From: Jacaranda mimosifolia
Taxonomy: Eukaryota > Streptophyta > Magnoliopsida > Lamiales > Bignoniaceae
Length of the DNA stretch: 64,000 nucleotides
Assembly (NCBI GenBank): GCA_018894105.1
Contig: CM032131.1
Coordinates: 18,333,578 to 18,397,577 of the forward strand
Reading direction: 5' to 3'
Position numbers and translations under genes: made by a program. The notes below the pieces were generated by a model that did not search any database, was not told where the DNA came from, and was given only the letters and a program-made list of their open reading frames with translations. Shown piece by piece: positions 36,560 through 49,884 of the stretch. Within the stretch, counting starts at the first letter, position 1. Each line of letters opens with the position of its first letter.

Positions 36560-37270
36560 CTAAAACCCTTTGATGCTTAAGTCAGGTCGAGCTTTGAGGG
36601 GGTAAGCTAGAGAAAAAGAGGGCAATTCGAGCTTTTAAGGTACATACTTGAAGCATTTATAACATAATATATTTATAGTTGGTGTATTGTGGGATTGAAA
36701 TGACGGATCTACCCCATTTGGTTATACGGTACCTGCGATTATCATAGGAACATTATCTTTTAGAAAGTGCCAAGAAACATGCTTATTAGTTTCCTGAATA
36801 GTACTTTTGGTCACTTGAAGGCCATAAATGCTACTGTACCATCCAACATTTGTATTTAATGAGAGGAATTGAATAGGAGATAGCTTCTAACATAATGGAG
36901 GACGGCTGGTGTAAGACCTACAATGCTTTTAAGGTGGCCATCTAGGTGCTTGACCTCACATATCGATCAGTCGTGGTCAAGCATCATAGTTAAGATCACT
37001 TAACGGAATAAAGATAGGAGAGGACCAAATGGGAACCGCCAACCTAGGATCCTCACAAAGTTGATTAGCTTGGTAATTTTCAATCCTATGAGGGAGTTTG
37101 CGGCAAGCCGCCTGAAGGTGGTGACCTTTATAATAGAACTAAAAGTACCTTGTTAGTGTTCATGTATATGTTGAACCATAGTGCCCCGACGACTGGATCT
37201 AATGACTCTCATGATGTTAGATTATATGGCAATAAGTAGATCAATACCTTCTTGACCTATATCATTGGTC
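36560..37270 (-). repeat. Tentative 5' LTR of the old gypsy
   Basis: It lies upstream of gag on the minus strand and has TATA-like tracts (tataaatatatt, about 36660-36680). No TG/CA boundary, PBS or partner LTR could be fixed, so this is placed by context only. Confidence 0.3.
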
Positions 37271-38785
37271 ATTTTATTTATTTTGTTATAGTTAATTTGT
37301 TTTTGTGTACTGAGGATAGAAAGAAGCCTAAAACATAAATCTAAAGAGGAGGACTAAGAAGATGAAACAAGCTAACTCACTTGAGGTCCTTGGTCCCACA
37401 TATGCAGAGAAGGCTGTGGATAAAAGTATTAAAATCAAATAACCTAAACAATTCCAACACAATCAAGTATAGAAAATCATACTCAAATCATACCCAATTC
37501 AATTCAAGGTTCACATAGTCCAAAGAAATAGAAAAATTAGTTTAGATACATTTCTATTCAATTAACATATATAACCATAACATCAATTAGATTCTTAAGA
37601 AAAGATGAAGATCAAACTCCTAAATTAAAGAGATGATGCCTTTTTATCTCAAGTCTCAGCTTAATAACCTAGAAATTAGATGAACTCCTTGCTCTTTGAT
37701 TGTCTTGTGCTTATTTTATTGGCAATATATATATATATATATCTAGTCTAAAAAAAATGAAGAAAATTAGAGAGAAAAAAGCTTAAGATGAAAAATTGGG
37801 AAAAAGTCTCAATGCTAATCCCTTGGTTGTTGTTAATGCAAAGAAAAAAAATTCTAGAAGTCCAATTAGCTTGTAATTCCTCTTTTAGCCCTTGCTACCT
37901 AAAAGTCGCTCCCTGGAGGTATGGCACCATAGCTTTACCTAGCTCGGTTGTAGCACTGGCTAGCCGGTCATAATAATGCCTTGGCTTGATTTTCTCACGA
38001 GAATGATTTAAAATCAAAAGAGAAAATTTCAAATTACACTTAGTTGGTAAATTTTTTGTTCAGTTGCAAAAGAATATTGTTTAAAGAAGTGAAGGGCCAC
38101 AAATAAACATTTACTTTTCTTTTCTCGCAACCTTTAATTTTTTTGGTCACTGAGGCCCACTAAATAATGAAGTAATCCACACCTTAATGCAAAAAGAATA
38201 AGATGACATATGTGGGTCCAGCAGAAAGGCAAGCCACAAATCTTCTTCAATATTGGATCTTGCGTGCCTCATGAGTTGTGATGATGCACGTTATCACATG
38301 CATAATTATAATTATTCTACCTCTATTACTTAAAAAAAAATAAGACAATTTTTTATAATTTAGTGATAGATCATGGAAACGTTTTATATATAAATATAGC
38401 AATATTCATGGTGAACAAATGTTAGGAGTTCTTTTTTCATTCATGGACATGTTGTGCTTCCATTCAATTGTCATGAGTCTATTGCAGTGTGTTTTAATTT
38501 TGAAATTTTAATATAGTAGGTTTTCTCCAGTTTAAAAGTTATTGAATCAATCTAAATCATTAATTATGTAAAGTAAAATTATTGCATAAAATATGTATGA
38601 ATTTAACAAAATATAAAAGATGAATTTAACCTCAAAAGGATCTAATTATATATATATAAAGTTGCATTGTCAGTACTTCAAGTAGCCACACTTTTGTAAA
38701 TATTATTAAAAATAGAAATTATACATATTATGTAAATGTTTATATTAATTTAGTAGTAAGTTTAGATACTAAAAAGGAGGTGTCT
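37271..38785. other. Intergenic, nothing recognised
   Basis: This is AT-rich non-coding DNA with an (AT)n tract near 37724-37741 and 38650-38661. The 61-codon ORF at 37788 has no recognisable feature. Confidence 0.4.
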
Positions 38786-38800
38786 CTAGCTACTTCACTT

Positions 38801-39247
38801 TTTTTTTGACACAAAGGAAATGAAATATCATTGCACATCCGAACAAATTACATTAGATGAAAATGCAAGAATATAGTCTTCCCACATAGCCGGTTCAAAC
38901 AGAGAAATAAAAGCCCTCACTAGAACATGGGCTACCTGATTCGCTGAATGGCGAATAAAAGAAACATTACAATTTGTTAGCTCATCTAAAATAGATTTAC
39001 AATCTGAAATCACAGTTCCAAAATAAGAGCAATCCACATACTTCTTCAATACAGCATTCACCACTATTGAAGCATCCAATTCAAATACTACATTTGATAA
39101 CCTTTTTTCCTTGACCCAACTTAAAGCTTCCCTAAAAGATATCGCTTCTGCCATTGAAGGATGAACAGGTCCTTCATGAGGAATAGCACCAGCTACAACA
39201 ATAACCCCATGTTCATTCCTAATAATCCACCCCGAGCCACACTTTCA
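38801..39247 (-). mobile_element. 5'-truncated LINE with RNase H end
   Basis: A perfect 15-bp target duplication CTAGCTACTTCACTT flanks it (38786-38800 and 39248-39262). A T-run at 38801 is the poly(A) tail of a minus-strand insertion. The minus-strand frame is open from the 5' break to the stop at 38828 and encodes an archaeal-type RNase H: GSGWIIRNEHGV, MAEAISFREAL, FELDASIVVNAV, FIRHSANQVAHVL. Plant L1-type LINEs end in such a domain. All upstream ORFs (endonuclease, RT) are missing, as expected from incomplete target-primed reverse transcription. Confidence 0.9.
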
Positions 39248-39262
39248 CTAGCTACTTCACTT

Positions 39263-39989
39263 AATTCTTGATAATATTGGGCGGCAGTTTGTACTAAAGG
39301 AGTCGCCACGTAGTGTACTGGCTCTTTTTGTCTCTCTCCCTCTCTTTTTCCTTTTTTTTTATTTTATGTATTTTTAGTTTTATTTTTGTTTAGTTAATTT
39401 TGTAAAAGTTTGGACTAAGCCCAACTTTTTAAAACTATATTTTTTGAATTTATAACTTTAAATTTTTATAATTAATTCTTGAAAACTGAAAATTAGAACT
39501 TTGTTTGATATTAAAATATAAATTGAAATAATAAAAAAGAATTTTAAATTTTAACTACGTTCATAATTAATTTTAATTTTTAATGATAAAATTCATAAAT
39601 AGTAACATAATTTAAATATAAATTTTTAAATAAAATGTCCACATAATTATTATAACTACTTTTATAGTTTGAATATTCAGAAGTAAAAGTTTACGTAGAA
39701 TATATTGCAAGTAAGTAAATGGGTACAATTTAGTCATTTTATTCCATTTAAAATGAAATTTAAGTTGATTACAGACTAAATTTTAGAATTTATTATAAGT
39801 TCATTATGATTCAAAGAATTTATAATTATGCAATATTAGAATAGTAATATTGATTAAGTTTTTCATAAAGTTGTTATCATAAAAATATAATTGTGTACAT
39901 GAATTTTTAAATTATAAATATTTTTTTATTACACATGTAATTGACTATTTTTTCAATTTATAAGTTATAAAACATAAATTCTACATATT
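39263..39989. other. AT-rich spacer, nothing recognised
   Basis: I see no ORF or repeat of note. Confidence 0.4.
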
Positions 39990-42639
39990 TGATGTTGCTT
40001 GAAAAAAGAATTAGGGTCCTTTTTTCAGGAATAAGCAAAGTTCAGGGTTCTTTTTCTTTGAAATGTGATGCAAATATTTTTCAGCTCTCGAATGTTCTCG
40101 AAGTCTTGGGAAGCTAATGATTTTTCATGCCCTAATTCTCTTTGGGGCTTAGTATTTGTAGTCTTTTTCTTAATAGGTTTGATCTATTTAGGATTTTGAT
40201 GCTCTTTTTGGTAGGCTTAGTTAATTGGGCTATCTGGTCTTCTTATTTATTTATTCATTTAATCAATTGAGTCTTTTTAGTTTGTTTTTAAATCTTTACC
40301 TTTAAGGACTTAATTTTTCATATCAACAAGTCCCTCTATTTTTTATTTGAAAAGTAATTTTCATGTTGAAAATAATATAATATTAAATTTTAATTTCTAT
40401 CTTATCTTAATTTATTGAAACAAAATTATCAATTAATTAAATTCTTATTAATCACACTTTGAGAGTGGGATGTTTGGGAGATAGACCCAATTTGAGTTAG
40501 AGTTCAAGCTAAGTCAAAATTTGTATAAGCGAGAAGAGGGTGGTGGTAGGAGTGTTGTTGTTAAGGAGTCGACGGCCACCGTTGGGGCGACATAAGGTGG
40601 GCATCCGAGCAGGATAGGTAGGGTACCTAGCCACATTGAGCATCCAGCACTCTTAGTCGCTTAACCTAGGCAGCTAATGTTGTCTCTGAAGTTGGGCCAT
40701 TAGACTTTTTCCAGTGCTTTAAGATTCTGTTCAACACTTTAAGTGCTTGTTCTTTTGGCAAACATTGCCATTCATTTTCTCAAAAAAGGAATCATCTAAG
40801 AGTTAGATAATGACAAAAGTTGTCTGATATTTCATGGGGGGACTTAAAAAAATTTCTTGGTAACTAGATATATGTTTTGAAGGATGTTGAGGATGTTCAT
40901 CAAGAGTTTTCACTCTATGAATAACTTAGAAATTTTTGTTTGATTGTTTCATGCCTAGGAGATCCTTTGGGGTCGCTAGTAGGGGTTATGATCTTATCAA
41001 TCACTCTCATTTCCTTTGGAAAGTGTTATGTTCATCATGCAGTTGGACAAATCCTATCGGGTCTCAAGTCTTAGAGAGTATTTTTTGATGTCTACAAGGA
41101 GAGTGTTTTCTTTGAAGGACGTAAGGTTGTGTTGGCTCTGCTTCATGCGAGGAACAATTTTGAGGTGACTAAGTATGGGCCAAACATAGGTGCATAGACT
41201 TATCTGTCGCAGTAAGGATGAAGCACGTCTCACTTCATATCCTACATAAGACTTATATTTTTTATAGAGCTTTTTATTTCAAAGATCCTTTAGGATTGTT
41301 GGTAACGTTTTGTGTTTTTTGAAGTACTTAGATATTTTTTGAAGCTTGTGAGGTTGTATTTATGGCCAAGATAAGTTTTCAAGATAACTTGTTATCTTTT
41401 ATTATGGGCACTGGCAAGACAGGTAGCCACAGCAAGGTTGACTTCATTTGTGTTGTAGGGGTTATCCTTCTCTCGGTGTTGTCATATTTTCTAAGTTCAT
41501 GAGCTCTTACTTGGTGTTGGAATTTTGTCTTGTGACTTTAATCTAGAGGAATTAGAACTTGAGGGATGTTAGGTCATTCCTTTTGATAAGTTAGAGTTAA
41601 CTTAGCCATTCTTGTTGTTGTGTCCTACTTTTGTGAATCACTTAGAATTTTAGGCAGATTTATACTCCGATAATTGTTAATAGGCTCTTTCAAAGCTAAG
41701 TTATTCTAAGAGCCCTTGGGGTCTCTTGCGGAGGTATTCTAGTAGGGACCTCTTAGGATGTGTTGTTGCATTGTATCGTTTTGCATGACCTTTCAAGGGC
41801 TTATCACGAAATGTCACCTCGCATACTGGAGGTTTTTCCACTAGGTGCACTTATGATCACTGTTGGGAATATCTTTTGGCGAGCCTCTTTAAGGGGTCAC
41901 ACACTAATTGTGGTTTTTGTAAGTCCTCTTTATTTTTCATTGGATGGCTAAGTATTGGCGAGATATAGGGTGATGTTTGCATGCGTTAATATCATCAGAT
42001 TCTATGTCTTTGTTATGGGGGTTTGAGTATTATCGTAATTTTTTTTTTTTTTTTTTGCACTAAGTCATTTGGAAGAGCTATAATTTGTGATTATCCTAGC
42101 TTTTGTAATGTTGTTTACACATTGCCATGTGCTTGCCTTTTCCTTTACAGTATTTGCCCGCTTAGGGCAAGGTTTGGGATACTTAGGCTCCCAATCTTTA
42201 GGCTCCATCAAGTATTCGCTATGTTTGTTTTCTCGACAGGTGTAATTATTCGAGTGTTGACTAGGGCTTGAATAGTTCCTCATCTTGGGTAACTTAAAAA
42301 AAGTTGATTAAATAAAACTTCATGCTTCAGAAGTTACTATGGACGCTTAGTGTGAGTTTACATCTTTGTGAAATAACTTGAAAAATTCCTTTATTTAACA
42401 CTACTTTATTTTTTTTCTTTTACATAGGCAGTAGTTTATCTCATTCTCAGCTTTATTTTTGTTTCTTGAGGCCAAGTGTCGGCCAAATGCTTTTTCGAGT
42501 TCGCGACGTCATGAGTATTCACTTCCTTTTTTGTAAAGAATTTTTTTCTATTCATTCATATTTATACACTTAGTTAGTTGTATTACTTTCAAGTATTGAT
42601 CTATTCTTGATGTCTGATTGTCACACGACGAGGGTGTGT

Positions 42640-43480
42640 GAGTGAGATGTTGAAACCTTTCTTATCAAGCTTTATCCCAAGCTCCCATGGATAGGTTTCA
42701 TCTTAGTTGTGCGATGTAGTGCATGAGCACAACTACAAGTCTTATTGAGGAGGTCTTATCATAATACTTTGTTATTTTGATTGAATTCAACTACTAGCCT
42801 CACTGGTGAGGTCTTAACGCGAGCATTAAGTGGTATGATGGCATTTTACTATGAGCTTCGTTTGAGAGACCTGAAAGCTGATGTTAAATATTGTAATGAA
42901 ATTTGGATTTGAGCCTCATTCAGGATGTCTTATCGCTAACATTAAATGTCGCAATTCTGATTAAATGTAAGCCTCATTTGGGAGGTCTTATTGCTGCTGT
43001 TTGACATATCGGCCATGTACCCCTGGAGGGGCCTGATAGTTGATTTTGATGGTGCAATCATGTATACTCAGGAACCACATAGTAGGTTTATGTCAAGATA
43101 ACTCCATGGTAAGTGTAATTTAGTTAAAGGTGTTAAGGTACAGCCACTTACTTTTGGAAAAACTTAGAGTAGATTTACGCGCAACAACCACATATCTCTA
43201 TGGAGGATATATGGTGGGATTATGACAACTACCATGTACTCCAAGAGGAGCCTTGTAATGGGTTTATGGCTAAATTAATCAGAAGTACTACCACTAGCCT
43301 CTGGAGAGGATTTCATTGAGGATTTACAGTGGGCTAATGCACGATTACGACATACGGAGCACTATAATAGGTTTATGCCAAGATGATACCAAGCTGATGT
43401 TGATTTGGAATTATCGTGATGTATTGACTTAGGTGCCTACCTTTGCGGTCTTACCATAGTGTTGTGTTCTTTGATGTCAT
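42640..43480. repeat. Degenerate tandem repeats inside the old LTR element
   Basis: There are recurrent, diverged units with gcctcattnggaggtctta and aacattaaatgtngcaatt-type words (42740-43010) and ccatgtactccnagaggag-type words (43010-43350). They resemble the tandem array between pol and the 3' LTR of the younger gypsy in position class, but not in sequence. Confidence 0.45.
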
Positions 43481-43559
43481 AGTTATGCAGAGAAAGGTGA
43501 GAAGCATATAGAGGAAAGTTAGTATACTTTATTGAAGAAGCAAATGAAACAACAACCAT

Positions 43560-45500
43560 ATCTCAAATTTGGATGACTTTTTATTAGTTTGGAATTGTGT
43601 TTGTTGTGCGTTGAGAGATTCATCTATTTAGGTTGGAGGCCTCCTCCATCTTTGTAAAGTGGGCTAGTTCGCTAAGGGTCGTTTCTTCCTTCTTAAGGGT
43701 TTATTTTCTTATGACCTCATGCCATATGGATTTCTTCTTCCATAAGTTGAGCTCCTGTGAAGATGCTGTAATAGTGTTAGCCTGCAATATTAGACCTTTG
43801 CCTTCACTTACTAAGCTACTTCTATGCTTCCCCTTAGGGCCAACTGGTACAAGAGATTTCACCATTTTAAGGATGTTGGTGTGATGTTCACTAGCAATAC
43901 AGTGTCTTTTTTCTCGTCTCTCGTTCCTCATATGAGTTTTTTCTATTGACGCCTAGCTTTGTAATAGATCATCAGGTTACAATTCTCCTTTCTGCAATAT
44001 TCGCACCTTTGGAGGTTTTTCAAGATTAATTGGGCTTTATGTTACTTTAACTTTATGGTTCTGGGTGCTTTTTTGGGATAGGTGCAATCCATTTCAATTC
44101 TGAAAATATCACAGAACTTGTTTATTACTCTACAAACTTTGGGAATCTACATAGTATTTCATTTGCCAATTGCCTTTTGGTGTTGACAACCAAGTTGAGT
44201 AGCGTCTCTTTTATGAAGTATTCGCAGGGCAATTCGAGCTCTCTTAGGTAATAGGCATAGGCTTGTCTCTATGATTTCTTCATTGGATTTAGATGGAGTC
44301 ACATTGATCTTTTGTTGTTGGGTACCAGTACTTTTTAGTCAGAGAGATGCATTAGGGGGTATGATGACTATCGAGTTCTTACTATCTATTGGGATTTTCC
44401 TCGTCTATGAATGGTCTAATGAGAATAGAATTATCGGGATGTCAGTGCATTCGTCTTTTCTTATCTCTAAGACACTTTCTTCGAAGGTGACATTGGAAGG
44501 TTTCAAACTCACTTTGCAAGTACGAGGAGCCAGTTCCAGTGAGTGGATTTGCATATGCTACAAGATCCTTAGGGTGGCATTCAGATGCTAATGAAGTTAC
44601 CTCCTTTAGGTATGTTGGTGATCATTGATATATTTCCACATCGAATAGATAGATAGCTACATAGGGTTGTGGTCTTCTTTGTGGTTCTTATCTACGTTAC
44701 ACCATCTTCCAAGGATTTTATGTCTTCAGAGTCTGAATGGTTTTTTGACAGTTGTTGCATAGCGACAACTCCTCAGGGTATCCTCGCTGGATTGGTCTTT
44801 TGATCTTGTGCTTCAGGTAGTTGCTTTCTTTGGCAGTTCACTTGTTGTTGTGATGGAAATGCTAGTACTTCTCTAGACTTTACGTCTTGGGCCATCCACT
44901 ATCTTTCTGATTATAGGGCATCTTTGAGTTAGCCTATTACAAGGTATATGCTTTATGTTTTGGAATTGTCCACCATCTCTTGTGGTTCTTCATGAGAGTT
45001 GTTGCATCTCTTGTATGGACGCACTTCCTGGTTCAAGTTAAGAATTTCTCTAGTATGGTTGGGTGTTTGATTGCAGGAGTCTAAACTCCGGTTGCAATAG
45101 GCAATCACTGTGATGGGTCAGTCAGAGGGACTGAGGGAGGACTGCATGTGTGGTGTTAAGGCATATGGGGAGGAGAGGTATCTCACTCTAAGTTGGTCCT
45201 TTGCTTTTCCTCTTCTAGGGCAACGAAGCCCCTTGGTTCCACGAGAGGATTGCGACTAGTCCTATGAGCAGCGTTCTTTAGCATATGGGGCGATTGTTTA
45301 GGTCGCAGTTTGAGCAAAGGCATTTTCCAGCAATGTCTTCAACATTTCTTAAGTTATCTACAAAATTAGTTCTCTAGAAGATGGTGCTTGCTACATGGGC
45401 ATCTTCCCTTGTGTCAGTTGCACTTTAGGGGTGGGTTCCAGTGTTGAACGTGATTGCATGTCTGGTTGGTGGCTCTCCACATTCTCAAACCTTAGGACCA
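43560..45500. other. Interior of the old LTR element, possible coding relics
   Basis: Short open stretches occur on both strands (for example a Lys-rich minus-strand frame at 43931-43701). None carries a motif I can assign. Confidence 0.25.
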
Positions 45501-45911
45501 CATAGTTGTTGGAATTTTAAGCTTTAGACCTCATCTGCATTCTCAACTTTCCTTTTTCTTCGTAAAAAGTTTCCATAGACAACAAGATGATACTACTCAA
45601 AAGTAGAGTTAGGGTCCTTTTCGAGCGTCAGTAAAATTCGAAGTTCATTTCTTTGGAAAGCTGTGCGGAAAGTTTTTAGTTCTCAAATTTGTTGCAAATA
45701 ATTTTTCGTGCCTAGTATCTCTCTGGGGTTTAGTATTTATAATCTTTTTTCTTATTGGACTTTGGTCCACTAGAATTTTGATCCCCTTCTTGATGGGCTT
45801 AACTAGTCAATTCGACTCTCTGACCTTTTTATTTATTTATTCACTTAATCAATTGAGTCTTTTTAATATGCTTTTACATTTTTACTCTTGAGAATTTAAT
45901 TTGTCATATCA

Positions 45912-46690
45912 ATTATAAAAATATTAAAACATTATAAATTTTTGTAAAAAGTAAAAATAATAAATAAGTAAATAAGAATATATCATATGCCTCTAGAAAA
46001 GTAACGGCATCAACTATCTCATCTACGCCTAATGATATATATATATATATGTATATAAGTTGAAGTACTGTTATTAATATCAACACATCTTCAAATGATT
46101 AAAAAGATTAAAAGTAATTAATGAAGAATCGTGAATTCTATCTATAACTCGTTAAATTAGATTTATAAAAAAAGTGTAATAAGACGTCCTAGCCTTATAG
46201 CAAAATATTAAGCACTCTTATTATACGTTGATTACTTTTTTAATAATATTTTATAAAAAAATAAACAAGCTTGCTAAATCAAAATGATAAAAAAAAATAA
46301 TTTTAAAAATAAATTGTGTCTATATTTTTTATGTTAATGTATAAGATATAGTTGATAGGATATTAAATGCATATATTAACGGATGTAATTTGAATAACAT
46401 TAAAAATGATAATAAAATTATCTTAATTATAAACATACCCCCCATAAATTCTTTTCAAAGTAATATACAACATATTTATGCAAAAATATTTTTATTTTAA
46501 TAATTAATTCTCTATAAAAATATAATTTATTGTTTAAAAAATATTAAGTTTATTTCTATTAATTATTACTAATTATGAATTATAAAATTAAAATGAAGCG
46601 AGAAATAGCGATTAAATTCATTTTTCATTCGTCATACATACTAAACACATAATAAATTATACTAGCGTCATTATTTTTCTATTTTCATAC
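45912..46690. mobile_element. AT-rich dispersed element, copy 2 (left end missing)
   Basis: It is collinear with 12900-13600: shared segments include a gttgata...tgcatatatt block near 46350, gatgtaatttgaataacatt (46383; copy 1 near 13350), tttttattttaataatt, and a decayed right end (cattcgtcatacatac). It begins exactly at the end of the 45588-45911 LTR. Confidence 0.65.
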
Positions 46691-48990
46691 CATTGTTAGA
46701 AATCATTTTATTTTCCGCATAATCCTCTGCCACATGCTAATCTATCACCTCAAACCATTGGAACTGAACAAGAATTACAAGGTGAATACGACGTGGCCTA
46801 TCTCACCTAAAATTCTCAATTCTTACATGATACATCATACATTACAGACATATGCATACACATTCTCCGCTCCGCCGCTCACCCTTACCAGATTCCAAAA
46901 AGCCACTTGTCCCATCTCACTCATCAAAAGCTATCCCAGACCCAATTCATGAAGTCTTAATTCCTTGAGAAATTACCAAATTGTTACTACTACTAAACTC
47001 GAAATAACGTTTCTCTATTCCCTCCCCCCCCCCCCCCCCACCCCTGTTTTCTTATTCAAAATTATTTGAAGGAAATATTAAAAATTAAAAAATTGATTTA
47101 TCTTTACACTATTATCTTTAAAAAAAAAATGTAGGAAAAATATTTTTCTCACCTCTTGTTTCATCTTTGCATTAGTAGAGATTTTTCAATTGCAAAATGT
47201 ATCAAAGCCCTAGATAGTAAAAAAAAATACAGAATATTGTATTTTTAAGATTGGATTTCATATGAATAAACATCATAGTTGGAAGAGAGTAGGTTGTTTT
47301 CCTTGCAGGCCCAGCAAAAGAAAATCTGGGATAAGATCCTATATGATCGATCTCTCCTCCTTCAAAATCGCATCTGAAAGTTTTCTTTTATCATGCTCAA
47401 GTAGGTACGTGCACCAACTAAATTAAGAAAGGAATTCTCGCTTTCAAACTCTACAAAATCCAAATGAGATGAAAGTTTATTGAAAGAAATTTTTAGTTGA
47501 GAAAATTAAATCTTCTTTAAAAATTTAGAGAATAATAAATTTAGATTATTAGAAAATATAATTTTATTGGAAGGTTAACCAAAAATTCTTTGATATGACT
47601 CGGGAACTAAGCCCAATAAAATTCTCCTTTGAGATTCTAATCACTTGCTATCTTATGCCTATGTATTGCTTTTTAACTGGCTCAGATTTACTCCTCATAT
47701 CTCAACGATTTCTCCTTTTCACTAAAACACAAAATTTAAATGATTTAGTTTATGAAATATTTAAATTATTTGCTTCTTTTGCTAAAGTAGAAAATTAAGT
47801 AGTTCGTTTTTTAATTAACTTATTACATTAATTTTTTTGGACAATGTAAATGTTGCTCGAATTTTTAATCATAGTATTTACTATAATGAATAGTTATATA
47901 CTAAAATACCTGATAATTATTTACTAATATTGATGAGGACACGCAATATTGTGCCAAGAATGATTGGGACATGAGAAATTAGGTGCCAGGTTGATGGCTC
48001 CAGCTAACACCCCCATAAGGTCGAGAAAAGACATAAGTTTTATTAACTACTTACATAATGGATTGCGCTAGAACAGTCAACAAGTTGGATTTGAATCAGA
48101 TTAATCATATCTGAATTCTAATTTGATTATCAAAATTCATATCAGAATTCGATCAAATATCCTATAGGATCTTTGTTAGTCAGCATTATATTCAAATCCG
48201 ATGAATATCTGAAATCCAGCCCAATTTTAATATTTTTTTCTTTTTTTTCTCCTTTTTGATTGTATAAAAATATTGTATTTATAAATTAATTTACGTCATA
48301 TTTAAATTTTAAGAACTTTTTATTATATATTAGTTCAAAAGTTAAATATTTGAATACTAAACCCCTATTTCACATTATATTAATACATAAGTGAATTACT
48401 GTACATTATTATATTTGACATTTTATCAATATTCCTCTTATTTTTAAGGTATAGACTCAATATTAATAGCATAATATAAATGTTAATATAGATGTAATGT
48501 CAATATAATATATAGATTTTATTTTAAAATATTTATTAATATTATACAAAAGAATATTAATTTAATAAAAAATTATTACAATTCGGATTCAAATCTTTAA
48601 CGGATCGAATTACTTAATTCCATATCAAATCTACTTATTTTGGATTATGAATATTTATAATCAAATTTGATCCATAAAATATTTTAATTAGATAAAAATT
48701 ATAAAATTCGGATCGAATTCATATTGAATTTGAATTAAAATCCATTTCATTAACAACCCTAAATTGAGCTAGGGTAATTAACTTGGCTCCCAATATATAT
48801 ATATATATATATATATTCAATGAGAAAAAACTAGTTTTGATGCTAAAAAACAAAACCCAAATGGGATGGCTGAGTTGCGATTGTAGGAGACTAGGAGACA
48901 TGGTTAAAGAGCAGTGTTCATGGTAGAATTCAAAAGGCTCAATTGACACTATCTGTGAAAAATCACAAACTAAATTATAGTTATGATGTG
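46691..48990. other. Intergenic, nothing recognised
   Basis: It contains a C homopolymer of about 17 (47022-47039), an (AT)n tract at 48794-48816 and moderately complex sequence at 46730-46960. ORFs of 64-76 codons lack motifs. Confidence 0.4.
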
Positions 48991-48995
48991 AGAAT

Positions 48996-49884
48996 TGTTA
49001 TTAGTGTTATAAATTTATGTGATCAATTAGTCGAGACGAGAGTGAAGCTCTCTATCTTTAAGACGAATTAGCCCACAATGGTGTTGATGGAAAGTGGCTA
49101 TCATCTTCCAAGATATAATGACTAATTTAGACGATAGTAGCACTACAAACTGTCTGATCTCCCAAACTTTAAGCGTACTGAAACTGTCTTTTAGACTCTA
49201 GATTATGCAGAAAATGTAGTTGTGTTTTTCTGATTGAAATGATGCAATTTGGGACTGAATATATATATAGAGCCAATGAGTTAGTTGAAAGGTGGACAAA
49301 CTTGGCAGCCATTTTTCAATGTTGCTGCAATTTTTTCAATGCAGCCAGTTTTAATCATCTTGCATCTTTTTTGCATTTTTGTTATTTTCATTGGGCCAAA
49401 TAAAATTCAGATTGAATTTGGTTAAAAATGTTGACGTTGGATTGAAGACTCAATTTAATTAAATCCAAGCCCAAGAGCCCAAGCCTAGGCCCAGCCGAGC
49501 CAGACGGGTGGACGCGTGTGAATTGGATTGAATCCACTACTATGTAGGTCCTCTCTCTTCCAAACACTTATGATACTCCCAAGGGGTCCATCCCTTAGCT
49601 CCACACTTAATTGAGATATATATTCAAGTCCACCTTGTACTCATCTTATAATGTGGGATGGAGTTTCATTCATTCCATTCCTTTGGCTCATTCCCAGTTT
49701 TCTTAGTCAATCATTAAGTAGCTCACTTTGACCATTAATTTCTCATTCACTCAAAATTGGTTTTGTCCAATTAACACATTATCGTCATCTATCTGCGGCG
49801 CAGTTTTTGACAATCACCAATTTCTTAGAAATTAATACTTTGAGCACATTTAAAATTTTTGTCAAAGAAGACCAATTTCCAACA
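48996..49884 (-). repeat. 3' LTR of copia A
   Basis: This 889-bp LTR runs on the plus strand from TGTTATTAGTG to TTTCCAACA. A TATA-like run (about 49258-49270) on the minus strand is the probable promoter. It contains tttaagacgaatta (49057-49070), complementary to the leader next to the 5' LTR. Confidence 0.9.

Larger units (their letters stand above)
15595..37270 (-). mobile_element. Old Tat-type Ty3/gypsy element, host of two nested insertions
   Basis: The minus-strand pieces are collinear with one element once 16562-32443 is ignored: gag (35810-35300), CCHC and protease (35115-34390), RT (about 34100-33290), RNase H (33290-32444), then integrase (16556-15597). Protein words match the younger gypsy in this window, such as a DPNxxLLQFEH gag motif, DIYPLSHIDMLVDST in RT and QFGLPR in integrase. 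So both belong to the same lineage (Tat). All parts have many stops. About 200 codons between the RNase H core and the integrase zinc finger are missing at the copia junction. The right LTR is only tentatively located. Confidence 0.75.
39990..45911 (-). mobile_element. Strongly degraded LTR retrotransposon
   Basis: Two diverged direct repeats, 39990-40325 and 45588-45911, share many words (ttagggtcctttt, ggggcttagtattt, ttatttatttattcatttaatc, aattgagtcttttta) and both start TGAT and end ATCA, like Tat LTRs. Read on the minus strand, sequence just inside the right LTR (gtctatggaaac) resembles a decayed Tat PBS, and a purine tract precedes the left LTR, so minus orientation is favoured. No exact target duplication is present. 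No pol motif is recognisable inside; it may be non-autonomous. Confidence 0.6.

Noticed and set aside
39985..45916. Target duplication for the old LTR element (atatt versus attat)
   Set aside because: Only three of five bases agree; not accepted as a target duplication.
46734..46952. 72-codon ORF before the C-run, possibly a host exon
   Set aside because: No splice context, motif or partner exon visible.
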